From NCBI GenBank assembly GCA_023159155.1, contig JAJNNX010000044.1, forward strand, positions 310,001-374,000: 64,000 nt of DNA. The letters are read 5' to 3'. Positions 21,070 through 34,487 of the stretch are shown here, piece by piece. This stretch comes from Ustulina deusta. Taxonomy: Eukaryota > Ascomycota > Sordariomycetes > Xylariales > Xylariaceae. The position numbers were made by a program, and so were the translations under genes. Under the pieces are notes generated by a model, which was not told the DNA's origin, searched no databases, and worked only from the letters and a program-made list of their open reading frames with translations. Every line of letters begins with the position of its first letter. Position 1 is the first letter of the stretch.

Positions 21070-22996
21070 TTACAGCTCGTTCTTCGCCTTCTTCTTTGCC
21101 TCATTGGCACCCGAGCTCAACTGGTCTATGACCCATTGGTAAGCGCCCTTAACGCTCTCGCCAACCTTGGCAAATGCAGTGTCAACAGGGTTGGTAGTAC
21201 CGTACTTGAAGTACGTAGATTGCTTCCGAGCCTCGGCCTGAAGTTCGTTGAGAGTGGAGCCCTGAGGAACTTGCTAGACGGGTTATCAGCGCCAATCTGT
21301 GAGATTCGAAAGGAGGAATTCTTACTACGCCATAGCTATCTAGATATGACTTGAGCTCGCTTTCACTCCATGTGTCAAAGACACTGTCCTTGGCGGCTTG
21401 AGTTGCCTGGGCGAGATAGCTCGTGGCCGAAGCGTATGAACCACCACCAACGCTCGAAGCAGAAGCGCAAGCATCCTGAGCTGCCTTAACTAGATCCTCG
21501 CGAGTGGCGCTGGTACTCTCGCCTACTTTCTTTGCGGCCGAATTGCCACTGTTGACCAGATATTTCTGCAGGTTCTGATAGGAAAGATTATCCCAACTCC
21601 ATGTGTTATAGCCTGATGCCGCTCTGTGAGAGTTGCGTCGTACCAAAGCACGAAGTTCATCAGTCTTGGAGGCTTGAGGAACAGGTATACCACGGGCATC
21701 AAGGTAGGCCTTTAGCCTGCTATCAGACCAAGTTTCTACTGCTTTATCGAAGGCCTCCCGAGCAGCCAGGCTCGCATTGCTGGTGGCCTTGGCATACTCA
21801 TTTCCAGCCTTTGATGTAGCGGCACCAAATGCACTAGCGGCTGAGTCTGATAAAGTATCTCCGAGGAACTCAGCGCGGTGCTTGCGAACGAGTGCACGTA
21901 GTTGATTAGTCTTAGTACCTTGGGGCACTTTTTATACTGTTAGCTAAAAGCCATAGTACTGACAGTCAAAAACTTACCGTTAATACCATTCTTGTCGCAG
22001 AACTCCTTTAGTTGGGAATCGCTCCAGGCATCGATAATCTTGTCAGCCAGGGTTCCGTAAGCAGCGTTAGCTCTCGCGGATGCGGATTCCAGCTCTGCTT
22101 GCGACCTGAGGTGTGCAAGACGTGAGTTATGGCGAACTGCAGCAACCAACTTGTCGCGCTATGAAGACATTAGCCGGCCACTTTCAAGGGAATAGGATTA
22201 GAAAGGTAACCCACAGTCGTAGGTTGAGGAGCAGGAAACCCGTGAGTATCCAGCCACTCTTTTAAATCAGATTCAGTCCAAGTCTCGTACAGCCAGTTAC
22301 CAGGATATGACGCTGCCTCCCCGGCCTTTTTTGCAGCCTTTTCGTAATTGGAGCGAACCTGCTGAAGCAGGGTATCGCGCTTTCGAGGTTGAGGAACTAT
22401 ACAGTTGATAAGCCCAGATATTAGGAGGTGAATCAAGAAACGGAGCGGGCAGACCTGGAATGCCATTCTTATCAGCAAAAGATTTGAGGGCGCTGTCGGT
22501 CCATGTATCCAAAATCCAGTCCTTCGTATCTGCCCAGGCATGTTGAGCCTTGTCCTCCGTCTCATACCATTGTGCCTGGACTTGGGAGACTAGGGAATCC
22601 TTGTTGGCTTCAGCGGCGCCTTTGGTCTCGACGCCTTTGGACTTCAGGTAGGCAGTAAGCTGTTCTGTGTCCCACTTCTTGTATGGTGAAATGGCGTAGT
22701 CGCCCCAATTCTTCTGGATCAGACCCTCAAGATCCTTGCGGTCGGCGGGTGTAGGGTAAGGTATGTTATTATCGGACAACCAACGTTCCAGCTCAGTCTC
22801 GTGCCACGTGTTGTAGGCTACCGGATGTGAAGTTAGCACGCTATCAAAGGAATTGAGGTAGAATATGTGACGACAGGGCGGATAAATGGTATAAATGGGG
22901 GGAAGTTGGCGGCACACCTGCTTTAGAAAACCAGTTACTGCTGCCAGCAGCGAGATTCGCCGCCAGGGCGAAGGCGGAGAGGCTTGTGAACCTCAT
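21070..22996 (-). CDS. Ish1/Msc1-type repeat protein (nuclear envelope/ER stress protein), six exons
   Basis: Exons on the minus strand are 22996-22918, 22817-22455, 22396-22215, 22158-21978, 21927-21326 and 21273-21070, giving 536 residues. Introns are 50-100 bp with GT/AG ends. Residues 1-18 form a signal peptide (MRFTSLSAFALAANLAAG). The rest is a series of about seven Ish1 modules, recognisable by W-x(2)-[ST]-E/D-L-x(2)-[WY]-L followed by G-[IV]-P-x-P, for example YNTWHETELERWLSDNN, ILDTWTDSALKSFADKNG and VFDTWSESELKSYLDSYG. Yeast Msc1 and fission-yeast Ish1 share this layout and act at the ER/nuclear envelope, in stress response and meiotic recombination. The last exon lacks a module and ends in a Lys-rich tail (NEAKKKAKNEL). 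The last intron acceptor (21274) has an alternative that would shift the frame; the chosen one keeps V-Q-V-P-Q. Confidence 0.88.
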
Positions 22997-25249
22997 TGTG
23001 GCGGGGTGTGGGCGGTGGATAGTTGAATAGCTAGTCTGCGTGGTTTGGATGTGGGAGTACACTGGCTGGGAAGACGATATACCGTGTTCGTGGTGGTTCG
23101 GGAGTATTGCGCCGTGGATAGCGATGGTGAAGAGCAGAGTTGTAGCAGGAAGGGGAGGGGTACCGAAGAGATGCAGGCTGATGGCTTGGTGGTGAAAGGA
23201 TGCTTTTGTCTCACACGTCACATCAATCAGCTGAGGGAGAGCAATAACGTAGGGAAGTAGCCTAGGCTGGTGTGGATATCCCCAGGGCAGACTTGGGAAT
23301 ATGTAAGTCGATCAACAAAGGTGTTCTAGGTTGACTAGTCTAGCCTGTAAGGGCGTAGGTGTACTGGCTTCTGTGCTGTTGTGGAGGTTGTGGTGGTCGT
23401 GACTGGCATGATGATTCAATAATGCGTCATGTCGCCTGCGGCTCCCTCTTTACCTCTTTAATTACTACGCAGGCATCTACAATCACAATGATGGAAGCCA
23501 CCGCTTGTTGTGCCGCCGAAGGCAGCTGTGTCTCAGCACTGTTCCCGGCTACCAGGTAATAGCGCCTTATCTTTGGGCCTGGGTACTGGTATCGTCTGTA
23601 CCTTACGTATGAAGCATCCGTTGACTTGATACATGTTATGAATGTATAATCAAACCCTTTGCCTCCTCCCCAAGCCAGTTCGAAGCAGTCACCTCAGCGG
23701 TTAGACACTTGGCGCCTTCAAAAGCGCCTTGATGCTATTCATGCGTTGGGTATTTTGATGCGATATATGACGTATGAAGTATTAAGTATACAAAGCGGCC
23801 AAGAACTGTTGAAATCTCGATCGTAACTTGCCCACGTCGTGTTGTTTCACAGGCAAACCGACCACCTGATTCTGGCCAAGGAGGAAAAGCTCCTGTGGGG
23901 TTTCCATGATGTCATGACTTTTACCCCACAACAGCTTCAGCCACTCCTGCAGGTTAGGTAGGTATCATGTGGGGCTATTCGCATTAGCCGGATTCTGACC
24001 CACGCTATCTAGCGGCTCGTCCTACAATGTTGGAAGGCCTTCCTCGGAGAGATAAGGGTCAAGTCGATAGAGATAAATAAGTATATATATAGCTTTGCCA
24101 AACACCAATCCAAATGCCCAGAACTGAATTCCCAAACATCTAGAACCTAGAATTTCAGAACACGGTCTATGCTTTACAGTAGATCCAACTATAGTATAGT
24201 GAATTGTAGGATCTCTTAGTAGGACGTCTCACTAAACTCGCTGACCGGAAGAAAGAAAGTTCTTTTGGGGGATAGAACTTGGACCTAGGATGCGGCATCC
24301 TTTTAAAAACGTTGGGGTCTGTTGGGTTCTGGATAAGCACAGTTCCGCCGAAGTGCCCACTATCGGCGCAAGCCGCTGTATATCACCATTCTCACAGCTC
24401 TTAGTGTTAACGGAGGCATCCCGGTACTGGTGGATGCAATATATCGCGTCTCCCTCGACGGAGCAATCTATGTTACTGCCCTAACTTCCAGAAGCCTGAG
24501 TATTTGTCCTAGCTGCGTATTTCACCTCGCGGGAGCTCCCACACCTTTATAAAGTTGTGGTACTTCGGCTAGAGAGGTAGTCATCACGATACTTCCCTCA
24601 CTCGCCAAAGTCTAGTTGCCTAGGTTCTAGGGAGGTGCGTGTTTGTGTCATATGAAAAAGTCGGGAGTGAGGGTGGCTTCTATATCGTGAGAATTGTGTG
24701 CCTCCCGGGGTCGTCTTGGGGATAGGCTTCATGAAATGTTCCAATAAACACAGATAATCCATATCATTATCAAGTTTAGCTTTCTTCTATGGGGCCTGTG
24801 GAATGAAACACCTCACCATGTTCATGCAACCTTTGGCCCTTTCCAAGTCCCTAGACCTGTAGCACATTCTAAACCTCCAAGGGTGGTGGACCTGACGGTT
24901 GAAGGATAGGAGTGGGTATGCAATGATCTCTTACTTCCCCAATTTTCGCATGCTGCCTGTGCTTATTTCTTAGGCAAATCCATACGACATAATAATGGAA
25001 TAACCATGTTGCCAAAAGAAAAAAAGAAAAAAAAAGGCAGTGAACACCCCTTCCCTTCCCCCGCCCCCCAAAACAAGCCGATTGATTAACACCAGGCATC
25101 AAGAACTGTCTACGTTTTGAGGTAAATAGTGAAGCAACGAGTCGTGGTATCCATTACAGTATAATATATCGTGTCGTAAAGCAACGCCGCGTTCCAATCG
25201 TGCGCTAGGCGGCTATTTCCAATGTCAAATGTACATGTGTTGGTCTTAA
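22997..25249. other. 2.25-kb intergenic region, no gene recognised
   Basis: The right end of this stretch is downstream of the Gnt1-like gene and the left end is the promoter of the Ish1/Msc1 gene (both genes on the minus strand). There are CT/GA-rich patches, a purine-rich AAGAAAAAAAGAAAAAAAAA tract near 25016-25035 and several short open frames with no motif. Mixed composition suggests no recent transposon. Confidence 0.5.
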
Positions 25250-26553
25250 CTATCGTCTGGTCTTTGACGTCGTGCTGCAAACCCTCTGTTTCGCATATTA
25301 GTATTGTCTCGTTTATAGTTTCAATGATAAACATACCAAACGACGTTGGGCAAAGTCGCTGTAAAATCCATTCCACAGCTCTCTAGCCGAACAATCTTCT
25401 TGTCCGTTTTTAGTGTTACATTTTGGTTGCTTGTCTTGGCGCACAGGCTCAGACACTGGTATCCAGGGCTTTGGCACCGGCCAATCTGAGAAATGGAGAT
25501 ACTTGGCTTCGTTGTAGATCGTGACTGGATCAAACTCCTCGCGATCAGTGCCCAGGTAATTTTGGTGGTTATCAGCACGAAATTCGCCCGTCAACAGGTC
25601 GTAAGGGCGGTGTGGAAGGATCATGGCGCTGTCGCCATAGAGTCGGTCCACAATCTCCATGTCATAGTCGTTGCGGCCAGACGACTCAACCTGCTTCATA
25701 ACGCGATCGAACTCAGTCTCGCTGGGTTGGACCAGCATCAACTGGGATGATAGAATTTTGCTATCGGGAAACAGCCAATACGCACGAGGCATGGCAACAG
25801 GGCAGGGCGGCATGAGGAAGAGTTCGTCCATCGGTTGGAGTATAGTGGCATCAGAGTCGACGTTCAAAACGCGGAGGTACTGGGTTTGATTGAAGACTAA
25901 GAGCTTTGTGAAAGATTCGGCCCACGTAGCTAGAGAAAGTTAGTAAACATTCGCATTAAGACAATTTGTATGTCGCGGGCGGGCGGCATACCATCTCCAC
26001 CGGACCGTCGCTGGACTGACACGGGCACCAGTTTCACTCCGTACAGGTCTCGCGCCTTGACAAGCAGTTTGGCTTCATTCGATTGGGGGTTTGTCTCAGT
26101 CGGGCTCATCATATTATCTGGGTACATCATGACGCGCTCGGCCTTCGCCTTTAGCCGGTGCAGGGTCTCGAAAATCATAACGGAATTGCAGAGATATTCT
26201 TTGTTGGTAACATATTGAGTGTATGCGTATCGTGACCAGTCGACGGAAGCATCAACGAATGAGGGTACGACGGCAGGGGGACAGTCTGTGTTGGTGCTCA
26301 TGACAGCTGAGGAACCACCTCGCATCGTAGCTAGAGTTGGAAGTTGGTCGGAGTGGCGGAAGGCGAGGAAGAAGAAACCGACAACGGCGAGGGCGGAAGC
26401 GGTGTAGCGGATACGTTTGGACGTTAGAATCTGGCCCAAGCTGGGCTTGAGATCGCTGCTACCAGAACCATTCGCATCGGCGCCCTGAACCTGGCTGTAT
26501 CCCGATAGCGAGCCCCACGTGGAAGACCATGACGACCCCCAGAGCGGTGCCAT
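25250..26553 (-). CDS. GT8-type N-acetylglucosaminyltransferase, Gnt1-like, three exons
   Basis: Exons on the minus strand are 26553-25992, 25929-25337 and 25285-25250, giving 396 residues. The protein is a type II membrane enzyme: a short cytosolic N-terminus, one transmembrane segment at about 53-68 (ASALAVVGFFFLAFRH), then the catalytic domain. Family signatures are RYAYTQYVTNKEYLCN, VMMYPDNM, YGVKLVPV, the metal-binding DxD in NVDSDATIL, and YLHFSDWPVPKPW near the end. Yeast Gnt1 adds GlcNAc to N-glycans in the Golgi, and this overall pattern matches its fungal relatives. The small last exon (RVCSTTSKTRR-like end) is inferred from a good donor (GTATGT), a TACTAAT branch site and an AG acceptor 51 bp away; without splicing the protein would end 8 residues later in LVCLSLKL. 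Confidence 0.85.
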
Positions 26554-29478
26554 GACGGCGCTGAGGTATCGGCGAGTTTAACGATGAATGCTTCGGCGGT
26601 TGGGCGCGGCGGCGAGATGCGCAAACTTCGGCTAAGCCAATTAAGCAAAACCTTGTACCCGTTACTCGTGCAGGATTATCGCATCGAGTGCTAGCATGGA
26701 CGAGGACTAGCGCAAGTCGTCGATAGAATCAACAGAGGACGTGCGCGTCTTCTAATGAATCAAGCAGGAGGCGATGATGGCAAACTTGAGTGAAGGCAAA
26801 CAGGCGATTAGATATAAGGGTACCTAGGAAGGTCGGGACGCGAATGCGAAGTGATCGGACCTAGAGGGGCTTACGTAGCGCTAGGTACCCAATATATTAC
26901 AGCGTCGGGGTAGGTGCTAGGCTGCCCAAGGCAATACCTACTTGGTAGTCATGATGGTATCTGCAGCACGGCTCCCCGGAGGCTCACCAACATACTATGT
27001 AAGTAAGTACCTACCCAAGTACGCATAGTTAAGGGCACAACAATCTTTTCATCGGGTGTTGTCCATCTAGATAGAGTGAGGCACAGCTGTTGAGCCTCAA
27101 CCGCCTTAGGCACTTCCATGGTGGGCTCCAGAGATAAATGCACAAGCATCCATTGAACAGCAGGTTCAAAGACAAAAACTAATTGATTGAACAATATAAC
27201 ATTGAAGCACTTCGACCTTCAAACCACTTCCAATGTTTGGCCATCCATCAGTCGCAACGAAACAACAATATACCTACAAGGATTGTGTAGGTATGATTCC
27301 CAAAGTGAACAGCTGACATTAGTGGCCAGTTTCTACAAAATTTCAGGGGTAAGCATAGGTATGACAGTGCTATACACTACATAGTACTGTACACTATACC
27401 ACCTGCAGGTTTCTATTTTTAAGGCACTTTCAGGGTAGGTATCCACAAACTAACATTAACATGGTTAGCGCTACCTTGACATTGAGTAAACCTTTTGACA
27501 CTCATGTTTCTGCTGAAGAGCACTGCTATAGCATAATGTCTATATGTGGATGTATACGGTAAGTAAGCAGTTTCACGAAGCAAAATTACCTACTACACTA
27601 GGCACGAGGATAGATCTGAAGAAATGTTCATGGGAGGGGGCTTACGGGCGCAAGCGAACCTATCCTCGGTTTTCCCAGACATAGGTTACAAGAAACCAAA
27701 AAAGTATTAGAGAGGAGAAAAGATGTGTTTCACTGGATACACTTAGCGCCCCAACGGGTTTCCCCGAGGCGCAGCACCTACGCAGTCCTTTAGCGCTACT
27801 TTAGACCTTCCAGAGGCTTGTCGCTAATTACCAGGTGTAAACTACTTATACACGAGTAGAAACTGTCGGAAAGCTTGCTAGCACTTATGTTCGCTTGCAG
27901 ACTTCTTACGATGCCAACACTTAGCAATTTATACATACTTTTTACCTTCGACATGGACTTGGATGTATGCAACTTGTGTGCGAACACTTATAACTAGGCA
28001 CTACAAAATAAAGATCGCCGCAATAGTATTGGGCTCGCAACAACATGTCGCTATTCCTACTAGGAGCTGCAAGACTTACTAGCCCAAAAAACCTTGCGCG
28101 ACGTCTTCGAGACCCCCTCCCGCCCTATGCTACTAGGTAGGAGCACTTTAGTGTTGCACTTATGTACGGGCAGGAAACTAGAAAATGGTATATTATCTGC
28201 AAGTCAATGGATGACTGCACTTGAGAGTCTTGTTTATCTCTCATGGGGAGATGTCCTATTTACTATAAAACCCATCAAAACAGTGCCAGAGACCGCAAAC
28301 CAATCATGGTGACGTCACAGCCGCCTGACCTAAATACACCTTGGGAAATAACATCATCAATCGAATGGTCAAACCCGACGAATCCGTTCGGTACCGAGCA
28401 GTATACTTACTGCATATACATATACTAGATAATACCTAGGACCTACCGAGGGGGTCTCGGTAGTGTTACTGTATACTGTTGTGTACATACACGAGATGGC
28501 TGTAGGTACATTACAGGTCAACGGGGGAACCCTGCGAAGGTTGAAACCCGATTAGATCAAGCTAAGCATTCACTAAGCCTTGCACCAGCCCTCCAATACC
28601 GAGTGTCAGGCCTATTGTACCGTGTAGATGTAAGTACTTAGTGTCAGTTAGTTAAAAGCTCAGGGGAACAGGTCCACCGGCAAGTGCACAGTATAAAAGA
28701 TTCTGCCTAGCACTGCTCGGCCGATTCTGAACGCTTCAGCCAGAGTAAGGTATTTATTCCAATTTTCAATATTGAAGAAAGGCTTCCCACGCACTACCAA
28801 TTCGACATTCGCGCAATACGCATCACAATATCGTCTGCCAGATAGGGGAGTCTTAACAAACGGCGCAGCACAGACCCAGCAGTCGCCTCATCTTGTAACT
28901 CGTTCACGGACCATTCCAAAGTGCTGGCAAAGCGCCCTCAGAACAGAATAGGTAGAATCTTTCGTGATCGTCGGGTCAGCCCTAGCCAGGAATAGTTGAT
29001 AATTTCCCGGCATTCAGATCCTTCAAGTTCATGCCGGCCAGGCTAGCATAACATCTGACACCATTAACCCTCGACCACGGCGTGCTATTGTCTAGCCTAG
29101 GTATATCGTCGCAATATACGGTACCTACGCATAGTGTAGTCTGTTTTGGCGCTAGGTATTGGACATTGAAACTCCTGTTCGTCTAGGGACTGGGTAGCAG
29201 TTGTGCTATTCACCAAGGATCGTGTGCATTGGGGGCCGGGTTCACCGGCGCAACGTCCCGTCACCTCTCCTCCTACTTACCAAAGTTGCTTACCCTAGGT
29301 ATTTCCAGAACAGATTTACTGCAATTTTCTCTCCCTCTCCACTTCTCACTTTCCTCTATCGTAAGACCATCCTTTCCTAGTTTCTCCTTTCTCTTGTCCG
29401 ACGTCGCGTGTGTATGTGCTTCGCGGTTTTCTCTATTCTCGCGCTGCTCGCGCCTGGTTTGCGATAGAGCTCCTCACC
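26554..29478. other. 2.9-kb intergenic region, no gene recognised
   Basis: This separates the 5' ends of the minus-strand Gnt1-like gene and the plus-strand aspartic-peptidase-like gene. It contains several TACCTAGG-type motifs (for example 26819-26828 and 28433-28441) and many short frames without motifs. The last 200 bp are pyrimidine-rich (TTCTCTCCCTCTCC), typical of a fungal promoter/transcription-start region. Confidence 0.5.
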
Positions 29479-31602
29479 ATGGCGTTTTCGTCTCTTCCTC
29501 GACCGCTGTCACTCCTTTGCTACCTAGCCGTTGTTTCGAGCGTTGCGGCAGACGGACCTTCTCCTTTCGAAGTGAAATGGTCCGACTTAACGTTTGGACC
29601 AGATGGTCCCTGGCCCGCAGTTGAGGTTACTCTGGGATCCGATCAAACGATAGCTCTGTATCCGGGTCGAGAGTTTCAATCCTTCTTACTTACGAGCGAC
29701 TATTGTAATGGCAATACGACATGTCCCGCCTCGAAGGCGCGGTTATATAATAAGGAGCAAGCCCAGGTCGACAACACAGGATCGACCGGCGAAATCCAGT
29801 ATGCTCCAGGGCCGAACTTCATGAGCGGCTTGGAAATGGCGGGTGGAAACGCAAAGTCGTGGATTGATAATATAGATCTTGACGGCCTAAAGGTACCTAA
29901 CGTTTCTCTCGCGCTGCTCTCCGAATCGTATGCCGCCTACCCGGACGGTACATGGTATCCTTTATCCGTTGGCTGTTTGGGAATTGGCGCACCAGGCACC
30001 GTCAACCAGTCTTTCTCGACAAGCGGGCCTTCTATCAACGCAAGTCTGATTCCGGGCTGGTTGCATGCCCAAAATGAACTCCCATCCAACTCATTTGCTA
30101 TGCACATCGGTTCTGCCAACCCGACCATGCCAGGCTCATTATACTTCGGAGGTTACGATCAAAACCGCATAATAGGGGATATCATCACCGAGACAGATGA
30201 TTATACGAAGGCGATTTCACTAAACGATATCAGCATTCGAGTTGTTGACGGCTCGTCGCCTTGGGACTTCGACTCTAAAAGTGGCCTCCTTGCCGCAAAT
30301 AACGCTTCGATCTCGTCAGGGGGGATTAAGGTGTCTGTCGATGGCTGTTCGCCGTACCTAACATTACCTCAGTCCACTTGCGACGCCATCGCGGAGCATC
30401 TACCCGTGAAGTACAACAAGAATCTGGGCTTATACATTTGGCAGCAAAGTGATCCAAAATACTCGCAGATCGTCAGCTCAGCATCAGCCCTAGATTTCAC
30501 GTTCCTTGCGGGCTCTAACACCCAGCGCGTCAACATCTCGGTTCCTTTCCGTCACCTAAACCTCACTCTGACTGGCCCACTCGTTGATACTGACCAGCAA
30601 TACTTCCCTTGTTATACAGGGCCCAGTGGCGGATATACTCTCGGACGAGCCTTTTTACAGGACGCTTTTGTGGGTGCCAATTGGGATTCTAAGACGTGGT
30701 GGCTCGCGCAGGCGCCAGGTCCGAATATCCCTAGTGCACAGGTTGTCAATTTGAATGAAGATGATACTACGATTACGGCTAGCGCGAATGATTGGAAAGA
30801 ATCGGTGAGTTGCCGCTGGAGTCATTTTCTTCCCTTTCTGGTAACTTGAGAGCTCCCGAAACGTCTCAGGAGTATGTTTCGGGAGCATGTTTCGAGAGAT
30901 CCAGAACTGCTTAAAAGAGTAATTACTGACTCCAGCGGTTATAGTGGTCCGGTTCTGTATGTGCACCCTGATCAGTTCTCCCTTAAGGAGACATTTACTA
31001 ACTAGCTTCTCCAGTGGAAGGCTTTGACTCCTGGCGATGTCGCGAGTTCGCAAACAGTATCGCTTCCTAGCGCCACTATGAGCGCCACTCCCAGCGCAGC
31101 CCCCTCCTCATCTAGTGGGCTGTCGACAGGAGCAGCAGCTGGCATTGGTGTCGGTGTGGGAGCAGCAGCGCTTGCTATCATCGCGGCGCTTGCCTTCTTC
31201 TTTCTCCGCCGCCGCAAGGCTTCCTCTAAGGCTGAGCTTGCCGCTCACCCAGAGGCTACATCATCTCCACCCCATGAAACACCAGCGGGGTCATACAACC
31301 CGCCAAATGGTACACCCCAGCAGGGCTACTATGCGCCTGTTAAGAATCCCACCACAGGTTCTCCTGACATAAACCCATCAATGTATGGTCAACAGTACCC
31401 CGAACAATACGCCCAGCAGTATCCAGGTGGATACGCTCAACCTTACCCCCAGCAATACAGCGTAGAGTTGCCGGGGGTTGGAAATCACCCTACAGAGCTT
31501 CCCGGCCCCGAAGTGTACAATGCCCAAGCAGCTGCGGGATCACTGCCGAACCACGACGCTTATCCGCACCCAGGTCACGAACAGCCACATTCATCCCATT
31601 AG
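29479..31602 (+). CDS. Membrane-anchored aspartic-peptidase-like protein lacking the usual catalytic motifs, two exons
   Basis: Exons 29479-30804 and 31015-31602 give 637 residues. The start is chosen at CACCATGG (29479), because an upstream in-frame start at 29410 is GTG. Residues 1-24 are a signal peptide. Residues about 35-420 follow a pepsin-like bilobal fold (GCLGIGAPG, MPGSLYFGGYDQNRIIGD, CYTGPSGGYTLGRAFLQ). At the two places where D-T-G/D-S-G should be, the sequence reads IALYPGREF and VSVDGCSPYLTLP, so proteolysis is doubtful. A Ser/Thr-rich stalk follows, then one transmembrane helix (AAGIGVGVGAAALAIIAALAF, about 485-510), an RRRK stop-transfer signal and a cytosolic tail with repeated Q-Q-Y-P and Q-Y-x-Q-x-Y motifs. 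Many fungi encode such anchored pseudo-peptidases. The intron contains an 11-bp-stem hairpin. Confidence 0.82.
30852..30886 (+). repeat. Perfect 11-bp inverted repeat inside the intron
   Basis: GCTCCCGAAAC (30852-30862) and GTTTCGGGAGC (30876-30886) are exact reverse complements separated by 13 nt. It lies about 50 nt after the 5' splice site of the 210-nt intron and would form a strong stem in the pre-mRNA. Confidence 0.85.
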
Positions 31603-34487
31603 TCAGCCATATTTTACTGATGATGACGGGAGCACTGGCCGGGGTGATTTGGTTCATAGCCGGCGTTGGGGTATTCGTTTTCTTTTTCAAGCACACGATC
31701 TTCTCACCTATTACTTTGTATTATTTTTCAAACCAAGTATCGCGTTCCTATTTTACATGCACGCCGATAGAATGATTGTAGTATATATTGGATGAGGAGG
31801 GCAACAGGGCTTTTGGGCAGCGCATAGTGCATAGTACCTAACTAGAGATATCCAAATGGGGGGAGGGGGGGGGCTAAGAAACAGGGGTGCAGAGCTAGTC
31901 GTTTGTAAATCATACCATGAGTTCAGCTGGCATGGATAAAATACTACCACAGCCACTACAATGTCAGTCTCGATTGGCACATGTAGGGCTCGTCTGACGA
32001 AACATAGGTACCAATTTCGTGTTTTGTTGTGGCCTCCCAAGATTCAAGCCTGTAGTTGACTAGTTTCGGACGACGCCACAACAATCCTTCGCGCCCCTGC
32101 GCTATGGGGCGGGCACGTTTGATTGCCGTCGCTACTGGAGTATTCTGTATACCTTGGGTCCATTCGATGCGAGTCTGCCTTCACCACGACATCGGTACAA
32201 GAGGTTTGCAGTGTAGTATTCGGTCACATTCCTCTCTTCCTTACACTGGTCCCCTGATGCCACTCGCCGCATGTTACCTACGATTGAGAGAATCGATTTG
32301 GGCTTGGGACAGTGGCGAGCACACTCTCGCAGCTTGTTATCGGATGAAGCAGTTCTGCGACCGTGTCTGGGCCCGTTTCTCGGGACGCTGACGTGATCGT
32401 GTCTGCACCACTATGCGTACTTACCCAGAGCACCTATTTCAGTGCGTCGAGTCAGCTGCGTTTCAGGAAGCGCTAGACGCGCCCCCATGGCCGCGCGTCT
32501 AAAGCCGCCAAGGCAGACGCGCATTGTGGGCCCGTGAATGAATGACGTATGAGCATGAATAGATGGGGAAAGGGGGAAGAGTGCTTATGTGTTGATAGGC
32601 TTTGGGACCTTGGCTCCATTAGATGAAAAGATTTCGTTGCTGTTGCACGCCCCCGACTTGGGGGCCCGAGGACCGCTTGTTGTGTGTCGCATTATATAGA
32701 CAGACCTGCAGCACTGCCTGTTACGATAGGTAGACGAATACAATGTGATGCTGCCGCAGTTCGATGTGTGTGGTAGTGCGTGGTGGTAGAGCATGTCTAG
32801 ACTTGAATACCCTAAGTACCTATAGATAGCATAGAAGCGCTACAGTAGGTGAAGCGCTAGAAGGCGCGTTGTCTCTACCTTGGTGCTTCATTAGACGAGT
32901 GATTGAAACCCTATACCTAGTCGTGATGGGGCAAATGGCAAATGCCGAGATGGAGATCTGAAGTAGCAATGGAAACTACCTAGATCTGTCAGCTGAGGAT
33001 CTACCTGTAGTGTAAGTAGATAGTACCTGAGTAGAATGCTGCACGCAGTAAACACAGTGCTAGCCCCCAACAAGATCGATATTCTCGCCAAACGTGTTGC
33101 ATAACAGAAGTGCAGTGGTCATGCTTCTTCAAGTAAATGTTTTTATTTTTTTATGTTTTCCCCTCTAAAGAAAATATATGGCACACTGGCTAGTCCGTAT
33201 ATCGCTATGCCAATACCTCAAAGTAGGATATCCGGGCTTCCGTACAATATATTATAGGTAGCTTCGATTACGTCCGCGTAAGCCAGCCTATATAGCATGA
33301 CAATATGACCGGCTAAACCTTGCTTTGCTACATGTGAATGTAGAATTTCTCTACAAATCACATCATTAACGCAATGTTATACTTGAGGCTCATATATAAA
33401 GCTGGATTGCATTAAAACAGAAGAGTTCTTCTAATTCCGCAAAAGCGTGCCGAGATCTTTGTACGGCTAATAGTGGGTTGACCCAGCCACAGCAGCACAA
33501 GACACAATAGGTACCGTAGCTAACATTCCAGACTCTTGGGGAATTGTCAATGATCGAGTTGCTCAAGGCCCATAGTTTTGGTCTCTCTGCCTGGGGCCAG
33601 GATTCGTGCACTTCTTACTACTGGTTGAGCACTTCAGCCGCTTTGTCGACGAATCATGCCACTGCCAAGATTTCTATGAGACATCTCTCGACTCGGCGAT
33701 ATCAAGTTAGAATCTTCCCCTTGGGTTGGTACCTAGATCTAGAGCCAACCTGCATTTCAAAAGACCTGCATTCATATATTTCAACCATGGCTTTCCATCA
33801 AGTCCACTCCGAGGTTCTCCATTGTTTGCTTCTGGATCCGATTTTTGTTCTCCAGGATCTGCTGACAACTTTTGACAGTCTCAAAGAATTCCCATAGTAA
33901 CGACTTGGCTTGAGCACTCTTATCTATCGCTTCTGTCAGCTCACTCATCAAATTCCGACCCAGGAAAAGATCACCTTTAACCAGTTTTGTGTGGCTGCAG
34001 TCTAGTGGAGTCATGACTTCCTACATCCCAACTCCCACAAGGGTTGACTAAGAACTTGGAGAATATATTCAATTCAATAATCATCTCCTATAGTCCCAAT
34101 AAGTCCGTATGACTTCATCCCAACCTTCAGCAACGAGGCGAAAATGCCAGAACTATATACAACTCGATATTGGCACTCGGAACTGAACGAGACCGGTAAT
34201 TGTCTCGAACAAGCGAGGGCTGAATAGCTAACTTATTGAAGACTGAGATCTTCGTTCCATAGCATATATCGCATTTGGCCTCTAATCAGTGTATTACCTT
34301 CGCGCATGGACTTTCTAGATCGCGTAGACTTTCCGTACAACAACTGTTGAGGTTGCGCTAGTGTATAAACAAGAAGCTGCGAAGAAGCAAAGGTGCAAAG
34401 CATTACGATGACTCCATGATGTACGATTGATTGATAGCGGCTTGTTTACCAAACCCTAATTTTCTGGAGTTTTGATCCGCGGGAGTT
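31603..34487. other. 2.9-kb intergenic region, no gene recognised
   Basis: This is the 3' side of both flanking genes (plus gene on the left, minus HET gene on the right). Several open frames of 60-110 codons exist (for example 32056-32391) but have no motif, no consistent start and no codon pattern matching neighbours. A G-rich run lies near 31857-31872. Confidence 0.5.

Noticed and set aside
32056..32391. 111-codon frame in the spacer after the peptidase-like gene
   Set aside because: Cys/Arg/His-rich random-looking composition, no conserved motif, no splice support.
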